A DNA stretch of 64,000 nt, taken from NCBI RefSeq assembly GCF_004348525.1, contig NZ_SMKG01000001.1, forward strand, positions 147,863 to 211,862, given 5' to 3'. The position numbers and the translations under genes are program-made. Below the pieces are notes generated by a model that searched no databases, had not been told where the DNA came from, and saw only the letters and a program-made list of their open reading frames with translations. This DNA comes from Micromonospora sp. 15K316. GTDB taxonomy: Bacteria; Actinomycetota; Actinomycetes; Mycobacteriales; Micromonosporaceae. Shown here one piece after another: positions 34,029-42,652 of this stretch. Each line of letters opens with the position of its first letter. The first letter of the stretch is position 1.

Positions 34029-35402
34029 TCAGGCCGTCCAGGCGGGGCCCAGTACGTCGACGAGCTTCGCCCGGTCGAACACCCGGCTCCGGGACTCCTC
34101 GATGAGCTGCCGCGCCCGCTCGGCGACGGCTCCGACGAGCCGGCCGTCGCGCTTCACCACCACCCCGTCGACCAGCACGGTGTCGACGTCACTGGGACCG
34201 GCGTTGAGCACGATCGTGGTGACCGGCTCGTTCAGCGGACCGAGGTGGGGCCGCGACACGTCGACGAGGATCAGGTCGGCCCGCTTCCCGGGCCGGAGGG
34301 TGCCGATGCGATCCGACATGCCCCAGGCCTCGGCGCCCGCGACAGTGGCGAAGCGCAGCACGTCGCGGTGGTCGAGGTCGACGGTCGCGGGCGGCTCGTC
34401 GCGGGCCAGCGCCGCCGCGTTGGCCCGCCCACGCTCCGCGGCGAGCGCCAACCGCATCTCGCTGAACAGGTCGGTGCCGGCCCCGGCGACGGTGTCGGTG
34501 CCGAGTGCGGGGAGCAGGCCGTGCTCGATGGCCCGGCCGACGAGCGGGAAGGTCCCCATCGCCATCGACATGTCGATGGTCGGGCAGGGCGTGACGGTCC
34601 CGCCGGTGGCGGCGATGCGGGCGAGGTCGGTCTCGCTGAACTGCGCTCCGTGAGCGTGGTGCACGTCCGGACCGAGCAGGCCGAGACCGTCGAGGGTCTC
34701 GATGGTCCGGTATTTGCGCAGGTAGCCGGGGATGCCGGAGTGGATGCTGATCGGCACGCCCAGTTCCCGGGCCAGGTTGAAGTCGTACTCGGTGGTCTCC
34801 GGGGTGGCGAACTCCGGTCCGCGCAGGGCCAGGCCCATGGTGACACGGGCGCGGTCGTCGGCGAGCAGGTCGCGCATCCGGCGTACGTCGTCGGGGTGCC
34901 GTTCGGTGCTCTCGTGGAACCAGCGCATCACACCCTGACCGACGGGCGGGCCGTAGAGGTAGAGCGCCCGGATGCCGGAGTCCTGCAGCGCGCGGACGTT
35001 CTCGTCGGCGTGCATGGGAGTGGTGCCGATGTGGGACCAGTCGGCGACCGTGGTGATGCCGGCATTGAGGGCCTGCAGCGCACCCCAGAGGACACCGGCG
35101 TAGACGTCGTCGGGCTGGTACTTGTCGAGCAGGCCGGCGAGGACGACACCGAAGTAGCCGCCGAGGGAGACCTTGCCGCCGGCGCCACCGATGGCGCCCT
35201 GCCAGACGTGCCGGTGCGAGTCGACGAGGCCGGGCAGGGCCACCTTTCCGGCCGCGTCGATGACGGTGGCACCGGTGTCGTCGAGGTCGACGCCGATGGC
35301 GGTGATGGCGCCGTCGTCGATCCGGAGGTCCGCGCGGGGCAGGTCGCCGATCTGGTCGTCGAGGCTGATCACGTGGGCGTTACGGATGAGGATGCTGGAC
35401 AC
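34029..35402 (-). CDS. Amidohydrolase (chlorohydrolase/cytosine deaminase-like)
   Basis: 457 residues; GTG 35402 with GGAG 7 nt upstream. Metal ligands of the amidohydrolase superfamily are all present: HxH in VDSHRHVWQG (about 67-69), His in ISIHSG, His in HAHGAQ and Asp in ALGTDTVAG. The N- and C-terminal strands of the small beta-sandwich domain are also recognisable (ILIRNAHVISLDD; KRADLILVD). Family members deaminate or dechlorinate heterocycles (guanine, cytosine, triazines, S-adenosylhomocysteine). The substrate is not clear. It is 31 nt downstream of an MFS gene, so both are probably one operon under the divergent LysR. Confidence 0.88.
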   Translation of the reverse strand: MSSILIRNAHVISLDDQIGDLPRADLRIDDGAITAIGVDLDDTGATVIDAAGKVALPGLVDSHRHVWQGAIGGAGGKVSLGGYFGVVLAGLLDKYQPDDVYAGVLWGALQALNAGITTVADWSHIGTTPMHADENVRALQDSGIRALYLYGPPVGQGVMRWFHESTERHPDDVRRMRDLLADDRARVTMGLALRGPEFATPETTEYDFNLARELGVPISIHSGIPGYLRKYRTIETLDGLGLLGPDVHHAHGAQFSETDLARIAATGGTVTPCPTIDMSMAMGTFPLVGRAIEHGLLPALGTDTVAGAGTDLFSEMRLALAAERGRANAAALARDEPPATVDLDHRDVLRFATVAGAEAWGMSDRIGTLRPGKRADLILVDVSRPHLGPLNEPVTTIVLNAGPSDVDTVLVDGVVVKRDGRLVGAVAERARQLIEESRSRVFDRAKLVDVLGPAWTA

Positions 35403-35433
35403 GGAGGCACTCCAGGTATGAGAAGGACGGGCG

Positions 35434-36657
35434 CTATCGCGCGGTACCGGCCGCGAGGCCGGCGGAGGGGGACGTCGGTGGTTCCGGCCGCAGTCGGATG
35501 GCGGCGACGGCAGCCAGGCCGACCAGCGCCAACGCCGCGAACCCGGCCAGGGCACCGCGTGCTCCGGCGATCTGGCTGGCCACGCCGAGCCCGATGACCG
35601 GGATGGACAAGCCCGCGTAACTGGTGACAAACAGGGTAGCGAGCGTGCCGGCTCTTCGGTCCGCCGGACCGAGCTGCACGACCGTGGTGAGGCAAGCCCG
35701 GAAGAGCAGCCCGGCGGCGGCGCCGGTGACCGCGCCGCCCACGACGAAGGGGGCGAGCAGCGCCGTCCACACTCCAGCGACGATGAGACCGAGCCCGATC
35801 GGCATCGCCACGACGACGGCGCGCATCGCCGGGCGGGGTGGCAGCCGGCGCAGGCCGAGCTGGGCGATGGCGCCCGAGCCGAGCCCGATGAAGGCGACGA
35901 GACCGGCGAGGGCATGTGATCGGTGCCCCAGGGTGCCGGCGAGGAACGACGGGCTGAGCGCGCTGAACAGGCCGAACATCGCGAACGCCAGCAGGCCGCC
36001 GAGACAGGAGGCCACGAAGAGCAGGCGCCGCTCGGACGCCAGGGCGATCGGCCGCGACCAGGGTCGGATCACCGGCTGTTTGGTCTCCGGTACGACGGCC
36101 ACCAGGAGCACGGCCAGTGCCAGCACCGCGCCGGTGATGACGTAGGGCAGTTCCAGGGGGGCCGGGGCCCACTCGGCGAGCGCGCCGGAGATCAGCGGAC
36201 CGGCCGCGATGCCGCCCAGGTTGGCGGCGGTCGCCACGACCTCGGCGTGCGCCGGGGCCGTCTCCGGTCGGGCGTTGCGGTGCAGTTCGATCAGATAGGC
36301 GGTGGCAGGGCCGGAGAGCAGCCCGATCGACAGGCCGGACAGCACCCGGCCGAGCAGCACGCCCGGCAGCGCCGGCCAGATCACGAAGACCATGCAGGCC
36401 AGCAGTTGCACCGCCAGGGCGGCAGCGAGCACCGGACGGCGTCCGACGCGTTCGGCGCGGGCTCCGGCGAGCAGCAGTCCGGCCACCACACCGACGACGT
36501 AGACGGCGAAGACGAGGCTCACCATCGTCGTACCGAAATGGTCCCGGCGCTGGTAGAGCACGTAGAGCGGGGTCGGCACGGAGCCGGCCGCCATCGTCGC
36601 GCCGTACGCGGCGGCGACCAGCGCGAACCCGGCCCGGTGGGTGGTGGTGCGAGGCAT
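35434..36657 (-). CDS. MFS transporter
   Basis: 407 residues, 12 predicted TM segments. ATG 36657 begins just before TM1 (FALVAAAYGATMAAGSVPTPLYVLYQ). The loop 2-3 motif is present as AGARAERVGRRPVLAAAL (GxxxDRxGRR variant). It could import the substrate of the amidohydrolase or export a toxic product. It is the first gene of the two-gene operon and shares an 80-nt divergent region with the LysR gene. Confidence 0.88.
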   Translation of the reverse strand: MPRTTTHRAGFALVAAAYGATMAAGSVPTPLYVLYQRRDHFGTTMVSLVFAVYVVGVVAGLLLAGARAERVGRRPVLAAALAVQLLACMVFVIWPALPGVLLGRVLSGLSIGLLSGPATAYLIELHRNARPETAPAHAEVVATAANLGGIAAGPLISGALAEWAPAPLELPYVITGAVLALAVLLVAVVPETKQPVIRPWSRPIALASERRLLFVASCLGGLLAFAMFGLFSALSPSFLAGTLGHRSHALAGLVAFIGLGSGAIAQLGLRRLPPRPAMRAVVVAMPIGLGLIVAGVWTALLAPFVVGGAVTGAAAGLLFRACLTTVVQLGPADRRAGTLATLFVTSYAGLSIPVIGLGVASQIAGARGALAGFAALALVGLAAVAAIRLRPEPPTSPSAGLAAGTAR

Positions 36658-36711
36658 GCGACGAGCTTGGTCCGGGCACCCATCAGGATCCAATATCAAT
36701 TACGGATGCAG

Positions 36712-36730
36712 TTATCTGAACCTGAGATAA
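36712..36730. promoter_or_regulatory. LysR-type operator in the divergent region
   Basis: TTATCT-N7-AGATAA, a perfect inverted repeat that contains an ATC-N9-GAT core of T-N11-A type. Its right arm overlaps the lysR -10 box, which fits autorepression. Confidence 0.55.
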
Positions 36731-36731
36731 T
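36726..36731 (+). promoter_or_regulatory. -10 box of lysR, leaderless arrangement
   Basis: GATAAT lies exactly 6 nt before GTG 36738, with no ribosome site. Confidence 0.45.
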
Positions 36732-36737
36732 GGTCGG

Positions 36738-37637
36738 GTGGATGTCCGAGAACTCAAGGTCTTCCTGGCCGTCGCCGAGGAACGAAGCTTCACCCGGGCC
36801 GCTGAGCGCCTGCACATCGCGCAGTCCGCCGTCTCCACCACGGTACGCGCGCTGGAGCGGGACCTCGGCACGACGCTGTTCGATCGGACGACCCAACGGG
36901 TCGAGTTGACCGAGGCCGGGCGAGCCCTGCGACCCGAGGCCACCCGGATCCTCGCCTCCCTCGAAGCGGCCCGCGAGACGGTCGCCCACGTCGGGCAGGG
37001 ACTGCGTGGCACCCTGCGCCTCGGCATCCTGCACGGCCTCACCCCTGGCCGGGTCCGCGAGGCGATCGCCGCCTTCCGCGCCGAGTTCCCGCTCGTGGAG
37101 ATCTCGTTGACCGCCCCCGGCGGCCGCGGCTCGCTCGATCACGTGGAGCGCATCCGGGACGGTTCGCTGGAACTGGCCGTGGTGATCACCCTCGGGTCCG
37201 AGCCGGGGATCCGCCGACAGGTGCTCTCGACCGACGAGGTCGTCCTGGCCTGCCCACCCGAGCATCCCCTGGCCGGCCGGGACGGCGTCGACCTCGCGGA
37301 CCTGGCGGGCGAGTCGTTCATCGAGTTCCCGCCGGGCTGGGGCGTCCGATGCGCGGTGGATCAGTCGTTCGCCTCGGCGGGCGTGCAGCGCCGCAGCACG
37401 ATCCAGATGAATGACATGTCGACGATCCTCGACCTGGTACGCCTCGGGCTCGGGGTCGCCTTCGTGCCCGCTTCCGTCGCCGATCAGAACGCCGACCTGC
37501 GTTTCCTGCGGGTGCGGCACAACCCGCCCGCGTACCAGATCGCGATCGCCGCCGCCGCCGATCGTCCGCTCGGCCCGGTCGCCCAGCAGTTCCTGCGGAT
37601 CGCTCAGTCGATCACCGGCGGCCGGCCCGCCTCGTAG
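36738..37637 (+). CDS. LysR family transcriptional regulator
   Basis: 299 residues. Winged HTH at 1-60 (ELKVFLAVAEERSFTRAAERLHIAQSAVS... TTVRALERDLGTTLFDR, in parts), then the periplasmic-binding-like effector domain (about 90-290) with GILHGLTPGRV and VPASVADQN. It is divergent from the MFS/amidohydrolase operon with a shared operator, so it probably controls that operon in response to the transported compound. Confidence 0.92.
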   Translation: MDVRELKVFLAVAEERSFTRAAERLHIAQSAVSTTVRALERDLGTTLFDRTTQRVELTEAGRALRPEATRILASLEAARETVAHVGQGLRGTLRLGILHGLTPGRVREAIAAFRAEFPLVEISLTAPGGRGSLDHVERIRDGSLELAVVITLGSEPGIRRQVLSTDEVVLACPPEHPLAGRDGVDLADLAGESFIEFPPGWGVRCAVDQSFASAGVQRRSTIQMNDMSTILDLVRLGLGVAFVPASVADQNADLRFLRVRHNPPAYQIAIAAAADRPLGPVAQQFLRIAQSITGGRPAS

Positions 37638-37659
37638 GCGCACCACCCGGTCCCGGCCC

Positions 37660-38148
37660 TCAGTGTGCCCAGCCGGCGGCGTGCATGGCGTTGTGGAACC
37701 AGCCACCCGAGTCCATCGGCCCGACCGTGCCGCCGGACGGCGTCCCGGCGCCGGGGAGCTTGGCGACGTCCTCGGCGAGCGTGTCCTTGCCGATGTGCGG
37801 CAGCGCCGCGACGGCCTCGTCGGCGGGCATGCCGGCGACCACCTCCGGGTGGCGCCGGATGTAGTCGCCGACGTGCCGGATCACGGCCGCCAGCCGCCCC
37901 TGGAGCAGGGCCGGGTCGGGCTCGTCCGACGTCGGCACCAGGCCTCGCACCTCCCAGGCATCGGTGAGCAGCGGCGCGAGCCGGCGCCCCGACCGGTCGA
38001 AGAACTCGAGACCGCCCTTCGCGCGGAGGTTCCGGTCGCTCAACATCTCGCCGACACTGGCGTACGCGTGCGCGAAGGTGTTGTCGGTCGCGATCACCAC
38101 CGGCTGAACGTCCGTGGTCGCGGCCGGCTCGGTCGGCAGTCGGGTCAT
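37660..38148 (-). CDS. Hypothetical protein, 162 aa
   Basis: ATG 38148 behind GGGGGAG. It is cytoplasmic and mostly helical: ATDNTFAHAYASVGEMLSDRNLR, a middle ARLAPLLTDAWEVRG-like segment, and an end rich in Gly and Met (GPMDSGGWFHNAMHAAGWAH). No known domain is recognised. It is divergent from the SMI1/KNR4 gene. Confidence 0.6.
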   Translation of the reverse strand: MTRLPTEPAATTDVQPVVIATDNTFAHAYASVGEMLSDRNLRAKGGLEFFDRSGRRLAPLLTDAWEVRGLVPTSDEPDPALLQGRLAAVIRHVGDYIRRHPEVVAGMPADEAVAALPHIGKDTLAEDVAKLPGAGTPSGGTVGPMDSGGWFHNAMHAAGWAH

Positions 38149-38325
38149 GGCACTCCCCCTTCGGATCTGCGCGGTTCCAGACAGCCCCGGTCGGCCGAGT
38201 GCCGCCTCCCGCAGCCTAGCGACGCACATCAATGGGATGGCTCCGCCGGCATGCGCCAGCCGATGACGGCCGTGACCCGTCAGCAACCGGGCAGCGGAGT
38301 CCACGCCCGGCACGGCGCAGCTGTC

Positions 38326-38331
38326 TAGACT
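38326..38331 (+). promoter_or_regulatory. -10 box of the SMI1/KNR4 gene, leaderless arrangement
   Basis: TAGACT ends 7 nt before GTG 38339; no ribosome site is present. Confidence 0.4.
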
Positions 38332-38338
38332 TCCCACC

Positions 38339-39061
38339 GTGGTGGACACCGGAGTCGATGAGCGGGTCACCGAGGCATGGACGCGGATCGAGGACGCGCT
38401 GGGTCGTGTCCTGCCGGCATCACTGGGGCAGCTCTCCGCGCCGGCCGAGACGCCGGAGATCGACGCGGTGGAGGCCGCCCTGGCCGTGTCCCTGCCGGAG
38501 GATTTCCGCGCCGGTCTCCGCGTGCACAACGGAACCGGTTGGGCCCACTCCGCCCCGGGTCAACCCAGCCCGGTGCCGCTGGATCAGCTCTACGGCACGG
38601 ACCAGATCATCGAGGCGACCCGGATGTGGCGCGACAACCATCATCCGGAGCCGGATTGGGACGGTCCTCGGGTCTGGGCGCACTTCGTCGACGAGGAGAT
38701 GCTCCGCCTGAACGGGCCGGTGCGGCCGGTCGTGGGCTCGCCGGGCGCGGTGGTGGTGGGTGGCATGAACGGCGACGTGCACTGGCTGCTCGACCTTGAC
38801 CCGGCCCCGGGAGGAACGCCCGGACAGGTGGTTCGGGTCGATGTCGAGTGCGCCTCGTGGGACGTGCTGGCGCCGTCCTGGACCCAGCTGCTCGTCCGCT
38901 ACGCCGAGGATCTGGAACTGTTCGCCGCCGATCCTGACAGTTCGACGTTGACTATCGATCAGGACTTCGGACCGGAGTGCGAGTGGGGCACGTCGTTCGA
39001 CCTCTGGGGTACGCGGCCCGCCTGGCTCCGGGACGTCCAGGCCCGCAATCCGTACCGGTGA
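38339..39061 (+). CDS. SMI1/KNR4 (SUKH) family protein
   Basis: 240 residues starting at GTG 38339 or 38342. The SUKH core appears as IDAVEAALAVSLPEDFRAGLRVHNGTG, with the Leu-Pro-x-Asp/Glu-Phe motif, and later SPGAVVVGGMNGDVHWLLDLDP. SUKH proteins include immunity proteins against contact-dependent toxins, but many actinobacterial members are stand-alone with unknown partners. No toxin gene is adjacent, so an immunity role is not supported here. Confidence 0.8.
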   Translation: MVDTGVDERVTEAWTRIEDALGRVLPASLGQLSAPAETPEIDAVEAALAVSLPEDFRAGLRVHNGTGWAHSAPGQPSPVPLDQLYGTDQIIEATRMWRDNHHPEPDWDGPRVWAHFVDEEMLRLNGPVRPVVGSPGAVVVGGMNGDVHWLLDLDPAPGGTPGQVVRVDVECASWDVLAPSWTQLLVRYAEDLELFAADPDSSTLTIDQDFGPECEWGTSFDLWGTRPAWLRDVQARNPYR

Positions 39062-39125
39062 TCGCGCGGAGCTGTGGCGGCTGATCGGACGGGTCGTAGG
39101 CTGCGCCGCGACCCCGCTGGGGCAA

Positions 39126-40142
39126 CTACCCGAGGTACTGCCGGTGCTCGTGGTCGCCGGCGGCGATGTCCTGGTCCAGGTCACCGTGCCGCAGCTCGAC
39201 GCGGCGCGGGCCGGTCCGGCGGACGAGTTCGGCAAGCGCGGGGAGGTCGACGGTCGGCCCGGCTCGATCCGCCGCGCGTACGCCGACGACCAGGTCGTCG
39301 CCGCTCTCCCAGCGGCCGGTCTGCCGCGGCGGTGAGGTGAGCCAGTACCCGTCAGGCGAGAGCCGGGTTCCCGGGACCGGGACGGCGGCCAGCGCCGGCA
39401 CGGGGCGGGCCCGGGTCGTCGCGACAGTTCTCGCCGTGACCGGCGTCGTACGGGGTCGTGGCGCCACCAGCAGGATAAGGCCGAGCAGGGCCAGGGCGGC
39501 CACGGCGTCGAGCCAGTAGTGGTTCCCGGTGAGGACCACGATGCTGAGGGTGAGCAGCGGGTGCAGCAGCCAGAGCCAGCGCCACCGACTGCGGCCGGCG
39601 GCGATCAGGACGAGGGCGACCACCGTGGCCCAGCCGACGTGCAGGGAGGGCATGGCGGCGTACTGATTGGAGAGGGTGTCGGTGGCGGGATCCCCGTAGG
39701 CGCGCGGCCCCACCAGCTGCCCCGTGTCCAGCACGCCGGTGGTCGAGAGCAGGCGCGGTGGGGCCATGGGTACGAGCGCCTGGATGGCGAACCCCACCGC
39801 GGTCAGCACCGCGAGGAGCGTCCGTGCCCACCGGTAGAGGGCGGGGCGGAACAGGTACGTGAACAGCAGCAGCGCGCCGGTGGCCGGGAAGTGCACCGAG
39901 GCGTAGTACATGTTCGCCGCGCGGACCAGGCCGTCGTGTGAGAGGACGCCCTGCTGCAGCGTCGCCTCGTCCGGCAGCGCCAACGTGCGTTCCAGCGCCC
40001 AGATGTGGGTGGCGTTGTCGTACGCGGTGGAGAGGTCACCGACGACGAAGAGCCGTCCGATCTTGTACGCCAGGAACAGGGCGGCGACGAGCAGCAGTTC
40101 CCGGAGGGGGTGCGGGCGCTTCCCGCGGTCGTCGGCACCCAC
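39126..40142 (-). CDS. Membrane PAP2-superfamily phosphatase
   Basis: 338 residues from GTG 40142 (AAGGA, 5-nt spacer); an upstream in-frame ATG at 40250 is less likely. About six TM segments. The PAP2 motifs AAMPSLHVGWAT (motif 2, catalytic His) and GNHYWLDAVAALAL (motif 3) are complete. Motif 1 is shortened, as in the inositolphosphotransferase-like PAP2 subgroup found in actinobacteria. It probably dephosphorylates lipid phosphates or transfers inositol phosphate. The C-terminal 80 residues form a soluble extension (GRWESGDDLVVGVRAADRAG) of unknown role. Confidence 0.82.
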   Translation of the reverse strand: MGADDRGKRPHPLRELLLVAALFLAYKIGRLFVVGDLSTAYDNATHIWALERTLALPDEATLQQGVLSHDGLVRAANMYYASVHFPATGALLLFTYLFRPALYRWARTLLAVLTAVGFAIQALVPMAPPRLLSTTGVLDTGQLVGPRAYGDPATDTLSNQYAAMPSLHVGWATVVALVLIAAGRSRWRWLWLLHPLLTLSIVVLTGNHYWLDAVAALALLGLILLVAPRPRTTPVTARTVATTRARPVPALAAVPVPGTRLSPDGYWLTSPPRQTGRWESGDDLVVGVRAADRAGPTVDLPALAELVRRTGPRRVELRHGDLDQDIAAGDHEHRQYLG

Positions 40143-40324
40143 GGCGTTCCTTTCGCGACGAGGGGTTGGGCGGGCGACGGGGCTGGTTCGTCGCCCGCGC
40201 ACGGCGGCGGCCCTTCCACCGGACGGCCGGTCGGGTGGGGACGCGCTCAAGAGGGCTTCGGCTCGGGGTCGAGCCGCAGGCGGACTGGGTTGCGCTGAGC
40301 AGGCGGGGCCGCCCGCCGCCTGGG

Positions 40325-40945
40325 TCAGGTGGGCGGTGCGGCGCGACCGAGGGGAAGACCGTCGCGCAGTTGCGCGATGCTCATCCGGACGAGGTCGGGA
40401 AGGGGCCTGTCGGTGGCCCCCTCGGCCCAGAGGGTGACGACCGCGCGCATCGCGAATCCGGGGACGGCGGCCAGCAGGTGCGGGGCGAGGTCACGCTCGA
40501 CGTCGGCGCCGGTCCGCTCGGCGATGACCTCGGCGATCATCCGCTCGACGTGACCGAGCGCCGCCAGTTGCTGCGCCAGCATCGCCGGGTTCTCGGCGCA
40601 GACGCGCGCCAGCGTGGCCGCGTCGCGCTCCCGTTCACCGAGCATTTCCATGATCATGTCGGGCAGGACGTACGCGAGGGAGTCCCACACCGGTTCGCCG
40701 GCCGGTCGGGCGCGCAGCGCTTCGACGAACGTGGTGACCCGCTGCAGGATCCGGTCGAGGATCGCCTCTTCGCGGCTCGCGAAGTAGTTGCGGAAGGTCC
40801 GGGGCGAGACGTCGACCGCGGCGGCGACCGCTTCGGCCGTCACCGCCTCGATGCCACTCTCCGTCATCAGTGACCACGCCGCATCGCTGAGCGCCGCGCG
40901 GGTCGCGCGTTTCTTCCGCTCACGGAGGCCGACGTCCGAGGTCAC
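40325..40945 (-). CDS. TetR family transcriptional regulator
   Basis: 206 residues. HTH at about 10-55 (ALSDAAWSLMTESGIEAVTAEAVAAAVDVSPRTFRNYF, in parts; recognition helix VSPRTFRNYF, the AcrR/ethionamide-type signature). The C-terminal domain is in the MftR/TetR_C_17-like size range. GTG 40945 is set by the -10 box 6 nt upstream. Both neighbours (PAP2 gene downstream, membrane-protein gene upstream) are on the same strand; its target is not obvious. Confidence 0.9.
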   Translation of the reverse strand: MTSDVGLRERKKRATRAALSDAAWSLMTESGIEAVTAEAVAAAVDVSPRTFRNYFASREEAILDRILQRVTTFVEALRARPAGEPVWDSLAYVLPDMIMEMLGERERDAATLARVCAENPAMLAQQLAALGHVERMIAEVIAERTGADVERDLAPHLLAAVPGFAMRAVVTLWAEGATDRPLPDLVRMSIAQLRDGLPLGRAAPPT

Positions 40946-40951
40946 GGCACA

Positions 40952-40980
40952 ACTATCCGCGCGGCTTTCTCGGGCGGCAA
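40952..40980 (-). promoter_or_regulatory. Promoter of the tetR gene, leaderless arrangement
   Basis: Minus strand: TTGCCG (40975-40980), 17-nt spacer, GATAGT (40952-40957), then 6 nt to GTG 40945. Confidence 0.5.
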
Positions 40981-40982
40981 AG

Positions 40983-40997
40983 TTTCCAAGTCGGAAA
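40983..40997. promoter_or_regulatory. Inverted repeat TTTCC-N5-GGAAA, possible TetR operator
   Basis: Perfect 5-bp arms directly upstream of the -35 box of the tetR promoter. Confidence 0.35.
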
Positions 40998-41119
40998 AAT
41001 CGTGGAATGAGTCACATTCATGATCCGCTACGGAGAGCAACCGAAGGTCGGCGCGAACGGGTGCCGGCGGGCCGGCCCCGCCCCGGCGGTCGGAACGCGG
41101 CGAGGATCACCGCCCGGTG

Positions 41120-42172
41120 TCACGTCGCCTCGCGGCGGCCGGAACGGGACGAGCGGCGCTCCCGCCTCGACGACACCCCCACCCGGCGCTCGGCGCGCTG
41201 CTCCCATCCCGCGGGCGGGGCGGCGCCCCGGCGCGCGGCGACGACCACCGCGGCGGTCGCCACGACGGTGAAGACCGCCACAGCCGCGAAGGCCGTCAGG
41301 GTCTGCCGATCGAGACTGGTCACCGGGATGCCGCGCTTCGCCTGCCAGGTGACCGCGGCGAACACACCGGTGCAGGCGAGACCGGCGATGCGGACCAGCC
41401 GGGCCCGGACCCGTTCGTCGCGGAGCCAGCCGCGGCCGGTCGCGAGCACCCCCAGGATCGCCGCCACGAACAGCAGCACCTGGATCGCGTGCAAACCGAC
41501 GAAGTGCGGTACGCGCAGGTCCCCGCCGGTCGTGCTCCAGTGGGTCAGGAACATCCCGTTGCCGTCGGGGTCGCCGATGCCGTGGCCGCCGTTCATCGAC
41601 ACCGGGTCGCCATTGGCGTCGGTGACCGTCCGGGGCCCCGCCGAGTTGCTGAGCCAGAGCGCCACCACCATGCTCGCGGCGGCGAGCCCGAGCCCGGCGC
41701 GCAGGGCACTGGTCGTGGCGCGGTCGCCGGTGCGTTGGATCAGGACCAGGATCGCGACGACCAGGGTGATCAGCAGGAGCGGTCCGACGCCGATGGAGAA
41801 GACCCTCCGCACGGTCTCCGCGACCGGCTCGGCGTTGTTGTTGAAGTGGCTGACGGTCCCGTGCGCGGCAGCGTAGACGACGGCGCCGACGTCCAGCAGG
41901 CCGGCGACCGCGAAGACCGTGCCGAGCCACCAGCCGAGACGACGGCCCCTGCGCAACGTGCTGAGCAGCCACGCCAGCGTGAGCCCGTACACCCCCATGG
42001 CGAAACCGAACTTCATCGGCTTCACCCAGACCGACTCGCCGAGGAGCAGTCGATCGTCGACGAACGCCGCGGCGGCGGCGAAGAGCGTCAGGGTGAACAT
42101 GAGCATCACGTTGGCCACGAGCGGGCGGTGCCAGCCCCGCATCGCGCGCAGAGCGGTGGCAAGGATGGTCAT
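41120..42172 (-). CDS. Hypothetical polytopic membrane protein
   Basis: 350 residues from ATG 42172 behind GGGGGAG. About eight TM segments. The first segment pair is followed by ESVWVKPMKFGFAMGVYG, a polar-aromatic loop, and the middle has HWSTTGGDLRVPHFVGLHAIQVLLF with two His in a membrane context, possibly a metal or haem site (inference). No family is recognised with certainty. It is separated from the tetR gene by 174 nt and from the MoaD-like gene by a terminator. Confidence 0.7.
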   Translation of the reverse strand: MTILATALRAMRGWHRPLVANVMLMFTLTLFAAAAAFVDDRLLLGESVWVKPMKFGFAMGVYGLTLAWLLSTLRRGRRLGWWLGTVFAVAGLLDVGAVVYAAAHGTVSHFNNNAEPVAETVRRVFSIGVGPLLLITLVVAILVLIQRTGDRATTSALRAGLGLAAASMVVALWLSNSAGPRTVTDANGDPVSMNGGHGIGDPDGNGMFLTHWSTTGGDLRVPHFVGLHAIQVLLFVAAILGVLATGRGWLRDERVRARLVRIAGLACTGVFAAVTWQAKRGIPVTSLDRQTLTAFAAVAVFTVVATAAVVVAARRGAAPPAGWEQRAERRVGVSSRRERRSSRSGRREAT

Positions 42173-42296
42173 CGACTCCCCCACGAGGATCGGCAGTCCC
42201 AGCTCCGCCGGACCGCCTTCGGACGATGACCACCAGCCTTCCGGAGCGCGCGTCGGCCAACCATCCGATGTGCCCCCGCAGCACCGCGCCGGTTTA

Positions 42297-42324
42297 CCCC
42301 CGGCCGAGCCGGGGGCTAACCCCC
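42297..42324 (-). terminator. Terminator of the BNR-MoaD operon
   Basis: CCCCCGGC (42297-42304), CGA loop, GCCGGGGG (42308-42315). A competing hairpin GGGGG-CTAA-CCCCC overlaps its right arm. The whole stretch is made from repeats of the end of the MoaD-like gene. Confidence 0.6.
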
Positions 42325-42346
42325 GGCCCGGGGTGTTCAGCCGGCG

Positions 42347-42652
42347 CTAACCCCCGGCCATCGCGCCGAGGACGATGAACGGCTCCTCGCCGGCGACGAC
42401 CCGCTCGGGCAGCGGCGCGTCGGGCGAGGAGTTGGAGAGGTCGTCCTCGCAGGCGTAGAAGCGGACGAACGCGCGGCGCTCGCCACTGTGCCGGTCCCGG
42501 ATGGTCCCGAGCAGCATCGGGTACCGCGCCTCGAGGGCGTCCAGCACCCGGCGCTGGGTGACCGGGCTCTCCTGCCCGGACACCTCCAGCTTCACCTCTC
42601 CGGTGACGTGCGCCAGGGTCTTCAGATGAGCCGGGAGGACCACCCGGATCAC
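42347..42652 (-). CDS. MoaD/ThiS-like ubiquitin-fold protein with C-terminal Gly-Gly
   Basis: 101 residues, GTG 42652 (GTGA overlap with the upstream gene). Beta-grasp pattern: [58 protein letters not shown]. The terminal Gly-Gly is the site adenylated and thiocarboxylated in sulfur carriers. It is about 20 residues longer than MoaD, and no MoeB/ThiF, MoaE or Moco gene is nearby. It is translationally coupled to a BNR-repeat protein, an association that suggests a dedicated role rather than general Moco synthesis (inference). Confidence 0.85.
   Translation of the reverse strand: MIRVVLPAHLKTLAHVTGEVKLEVSGQESPVTQRRVLDALEARYPMLLGTIRDRHSGERRAFVRFYACEDDLSNSSPDAPLPERVVAGEEPFIVLGAMAGG

Noticed and set aside
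34029..35915. Extending the amidohydrolase frame upstream to 35915
   Set aside because: The extra codons overlap the MFS gene and have no domain. GTG 35402 has a correct RBS and begins the conserved first strand.
38339..39061. SUKH protein as immunity gene of a toxin-immunity pair
   Set aside because: No polymorphic toxin, secretion-linked gene or array of immunity paralogues is adjacent; a stand-alone SUKH protein is common.
40325..40945. PAP2 gene as target of the adjacent TetR
   Set aside because: There is no copy of the TTTCC-N5-GGAAA repeat in front of the PAP2 gene, and 182 nt separate the two; the link is unsupported.
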